14,165 bases of DNA from Selenomonadaceae bacterium (GTDB lineage: Bacteria > Bacillota > Negativicutes > Selenomonadales > Selenomonadaceae). A model generated the notes under the pieces. It was not told the origin of the DNA, searched no databases, and saw only the letters and a program-made list of their open reading frames with translations. The stretch lies in NCBI GenBank assembly GCA_017453765.1, contig JAFTEG010000382.1, positions 1 to 14,165 on the forward strand, read 5' to 3'. Below are positions 13,215 through 14,165 of this stretch, piece by piece. Position numbers and translations under genes: made by a program. Position 1 is the stretch's first letter, and each line of letters opens with the position of its first letter.

Positions 13215-13235
13215 CTAGCACCTAATCCCTAAACT
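13215..13235. repeat. Heptamer array, CTARYCC type, at the sbcC stop codon
   Basis: The units are CTAGCAC, CTAATCC and CTAAACT. On the minus strand they encode the last three SbcC residues (FRD), overlap the codons before them, and supply the TAG stop at 13222-13224. A further TAG lies in the next unit. Confidence 0.7.
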
Positions 13236-14165
13236 CCGCCGTACTGCCTTCCTTGCTTTTTGTAATTTCAAGGCGATTCGGTACACGTTGCTTAAGCTCT
13301 TCGACGTGAGAAATAATTCCAACAAGCCGACCGTCACCTTGCAAGTCGACAAGCGTGTTAATCGCGTAGTCAAGCGTTTCACTGTCCAATGAGCCGAAAC
13401 CTTCATCAATGAAAATCGTGTCAAGCTTAATGCCGCCCGCCGTATTTTTAACTACCGCCGCAAGTCCAAGTGCAAGTGACAGCGACGCCAAGAATGATTC
13501 GCCGCCGGACAGCGTTGCAACGTCACGGCAGGTAGCTGAATTGGCATCGAATATTTCAAGGTCAAGCCCCGCCAACTTGCCTTTATGCGTCTGCTCCTTG
13601 TTGCGGAATTGGTAACGCCCGCCGCTCATCTTTTCAAGCCGCGTGTTTGCCTCTTGAATCACGTGCTGAAACATTGAATTTAAATAGTAGCGCTGAAATG
13701 AAAGTTTGCCGTTCGCCGTCTCTGAAAGTTTTTTCCACATAGTATAAATATCTTCGGCGCTTTCCAATTCCGCCGCCAAATTTTTCAGCTTAATTGAAAT
13801 TCTCTGCAGGTGCTTTAAGTTATCGCTAACCTTTTCAGCCGCAACTTTTTTGTCGACGTAAACTTTCTGCGCGGCGTCCGATTGATTTTTCAGCGCGTCG
13901 ATATCGGGCTTTTCGTTGTCTTTAACCTTCGCGGCGTCATCGGCATAATTTTTTTCCGCATTTTTAAGCGCGCCTTCAAAGCGGGATTTTTTATTGCTTG
14001 CACTTTGAAAATTTTTTTCGGCGGCAGTTATCGCGTCCTGCAGTTTGTCTCTGTCACCTTGACGAGCTTTTAAATCGGCAGAAATTTTTTCCGGATCTTT
14101 CAAGTAGTCGGCGGGAATTTGCGTAGTTTTTTCATTGACAATGCCGCGCAGATTTTCAGCCGCAT
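13222..14165 (-). CDS. sbcC: Exonuclease subunit SbcC (Rad50-like ATPase), C-terminal part only
   Basis: ATPase subunit of the SbcCD nuclease, which opens hairpins and trims DNA ends. The frame is open to the right edge, so the N-terminal Walker A half, most of the coiled coil and the zinc hook lie outside. The visible 314 codons begin with Lys/Glu/Ala-rich coiled coil (to about residue 150). The C-terminal ATPase lobe follows: RYQFRN, signature motif LSGGESFLASLSLALGLA, Walker B LDTIFIDEGFGSLD, then ISHVEELKQRVPNRLEI. There is no reason to start the gene inside the window: a TTG at 14103 is simply an internal leucine codon. The stop and last residues come from a heptamer array. sbcD would be expected upstream, beyond the window. 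Confidence 0.94.
   Translation of the reverse strand, partial: AAENLRGIVNEKTTQIPADYLKDPEKISADLKARQGDRDKLQDAITAAEKNFQSASNKKSRFEGALKNAEKNYADDAAKVKDNEKPDIDALKNQSDAAQKVYVDKKVAAEKVSDNLKHLQRISIKLKNLAAELESAEDIYTMWKKLSETANGKLSFQRYYLNSMFQHVIQEANTRLEKMSGGRYQFRNKEQTHKGKLAGLDLEIFDANSATCRDVATLSGGESFLASLSLALGLAAVVKNTAGGIKLDTIFIDEGFGSLDSETLDYAINTLVDLQGDGRLVGIISHVEELKQRVPNRLEITKSKEGSTAEFRD

Noticed and set aside
14101..14103. TTG as the start of the rightmost gene
   Set aside because: The frame continues open to the window edge, and the protein is the C-terminal part of SbcC, so this is an internal leucine codon.

Overview
The window is a 14.2 kb stretch of bacterial chromosome made almost entirely of housekeeping and cell-envelope genes. 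The best guess is a Firmicute-related, Gram-negative-type anaerobe such as a member of the Negativicutes. That placement is inference: secD, secF, recJ and a long bifunctional rel run in the order common in Firmicutes, the CCA tail of the tRNA is gene-encoded, and a GT39/ArnT-like membrane glycosyltransferase and separate SecD and SecF proteins are present. Codon use mixes AT-rich Lys/Ile/Phe codons (AAA, ATT, TTT) with GCG, CGC, ACG and GAC.

Left part (1-4808): a ttcA-like tRNA 2-thiolation gene (+) converges through a shared hairpin on a tRNA-Cys(GCA) gene (-). Next come truA (-) and a Tat-exported amidase (-). The amidase is divergent from a membrane-anchored NodB-type polysaccharide deacetylase (+), so two peptidoglycan enzymes share one 150 bp control region. 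Two unrecognised + strand genes follow: a 91-residue soluble protein and a 176-residue membrane-anchored protein.

Right part (4853-14165): all genes are on the minus strand, read right to left: sbcC (3' part only, cut by the window edge), a 318 bp gap, secD-secF (zero-base junction), recJ, a GT39-family glycosyltransferase and rel. secD to rel look like one operon covering protein export, single-strand DNA processing, surface glycosylation and the stringent response. A TTGTAT-17-TATATT promoter lies in front of secD.

The most unusual feature is a family of short tandem repeats in most of the intergenic regions. Nearly all have a 7 bp period and are variants of one degenerate unit (GGGTTAG, GGATTAG, GAGTTAG, GAGTGAA, GAGTAGT, GAATTAA). 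They begin at, or a few codons inside, the 3' ends of genes. Five unrelated genes take their stop codon, and often their last residues, from an array. Because 7 is one more than a multiple of 3, three stop-bearing units put a stop in all three frames. A second repeat (15 bp unit with an ATCGAT core) lies just before the ribosome binding sites of two genes, in the same orientation relative to each. The sbcC-secD gap also holds a perfect 13 bp hairpin and a 108 bp long-range inverted repeat that could be a small mobile or structured element. I see no phage, transposase, CRISPR array or defence system.
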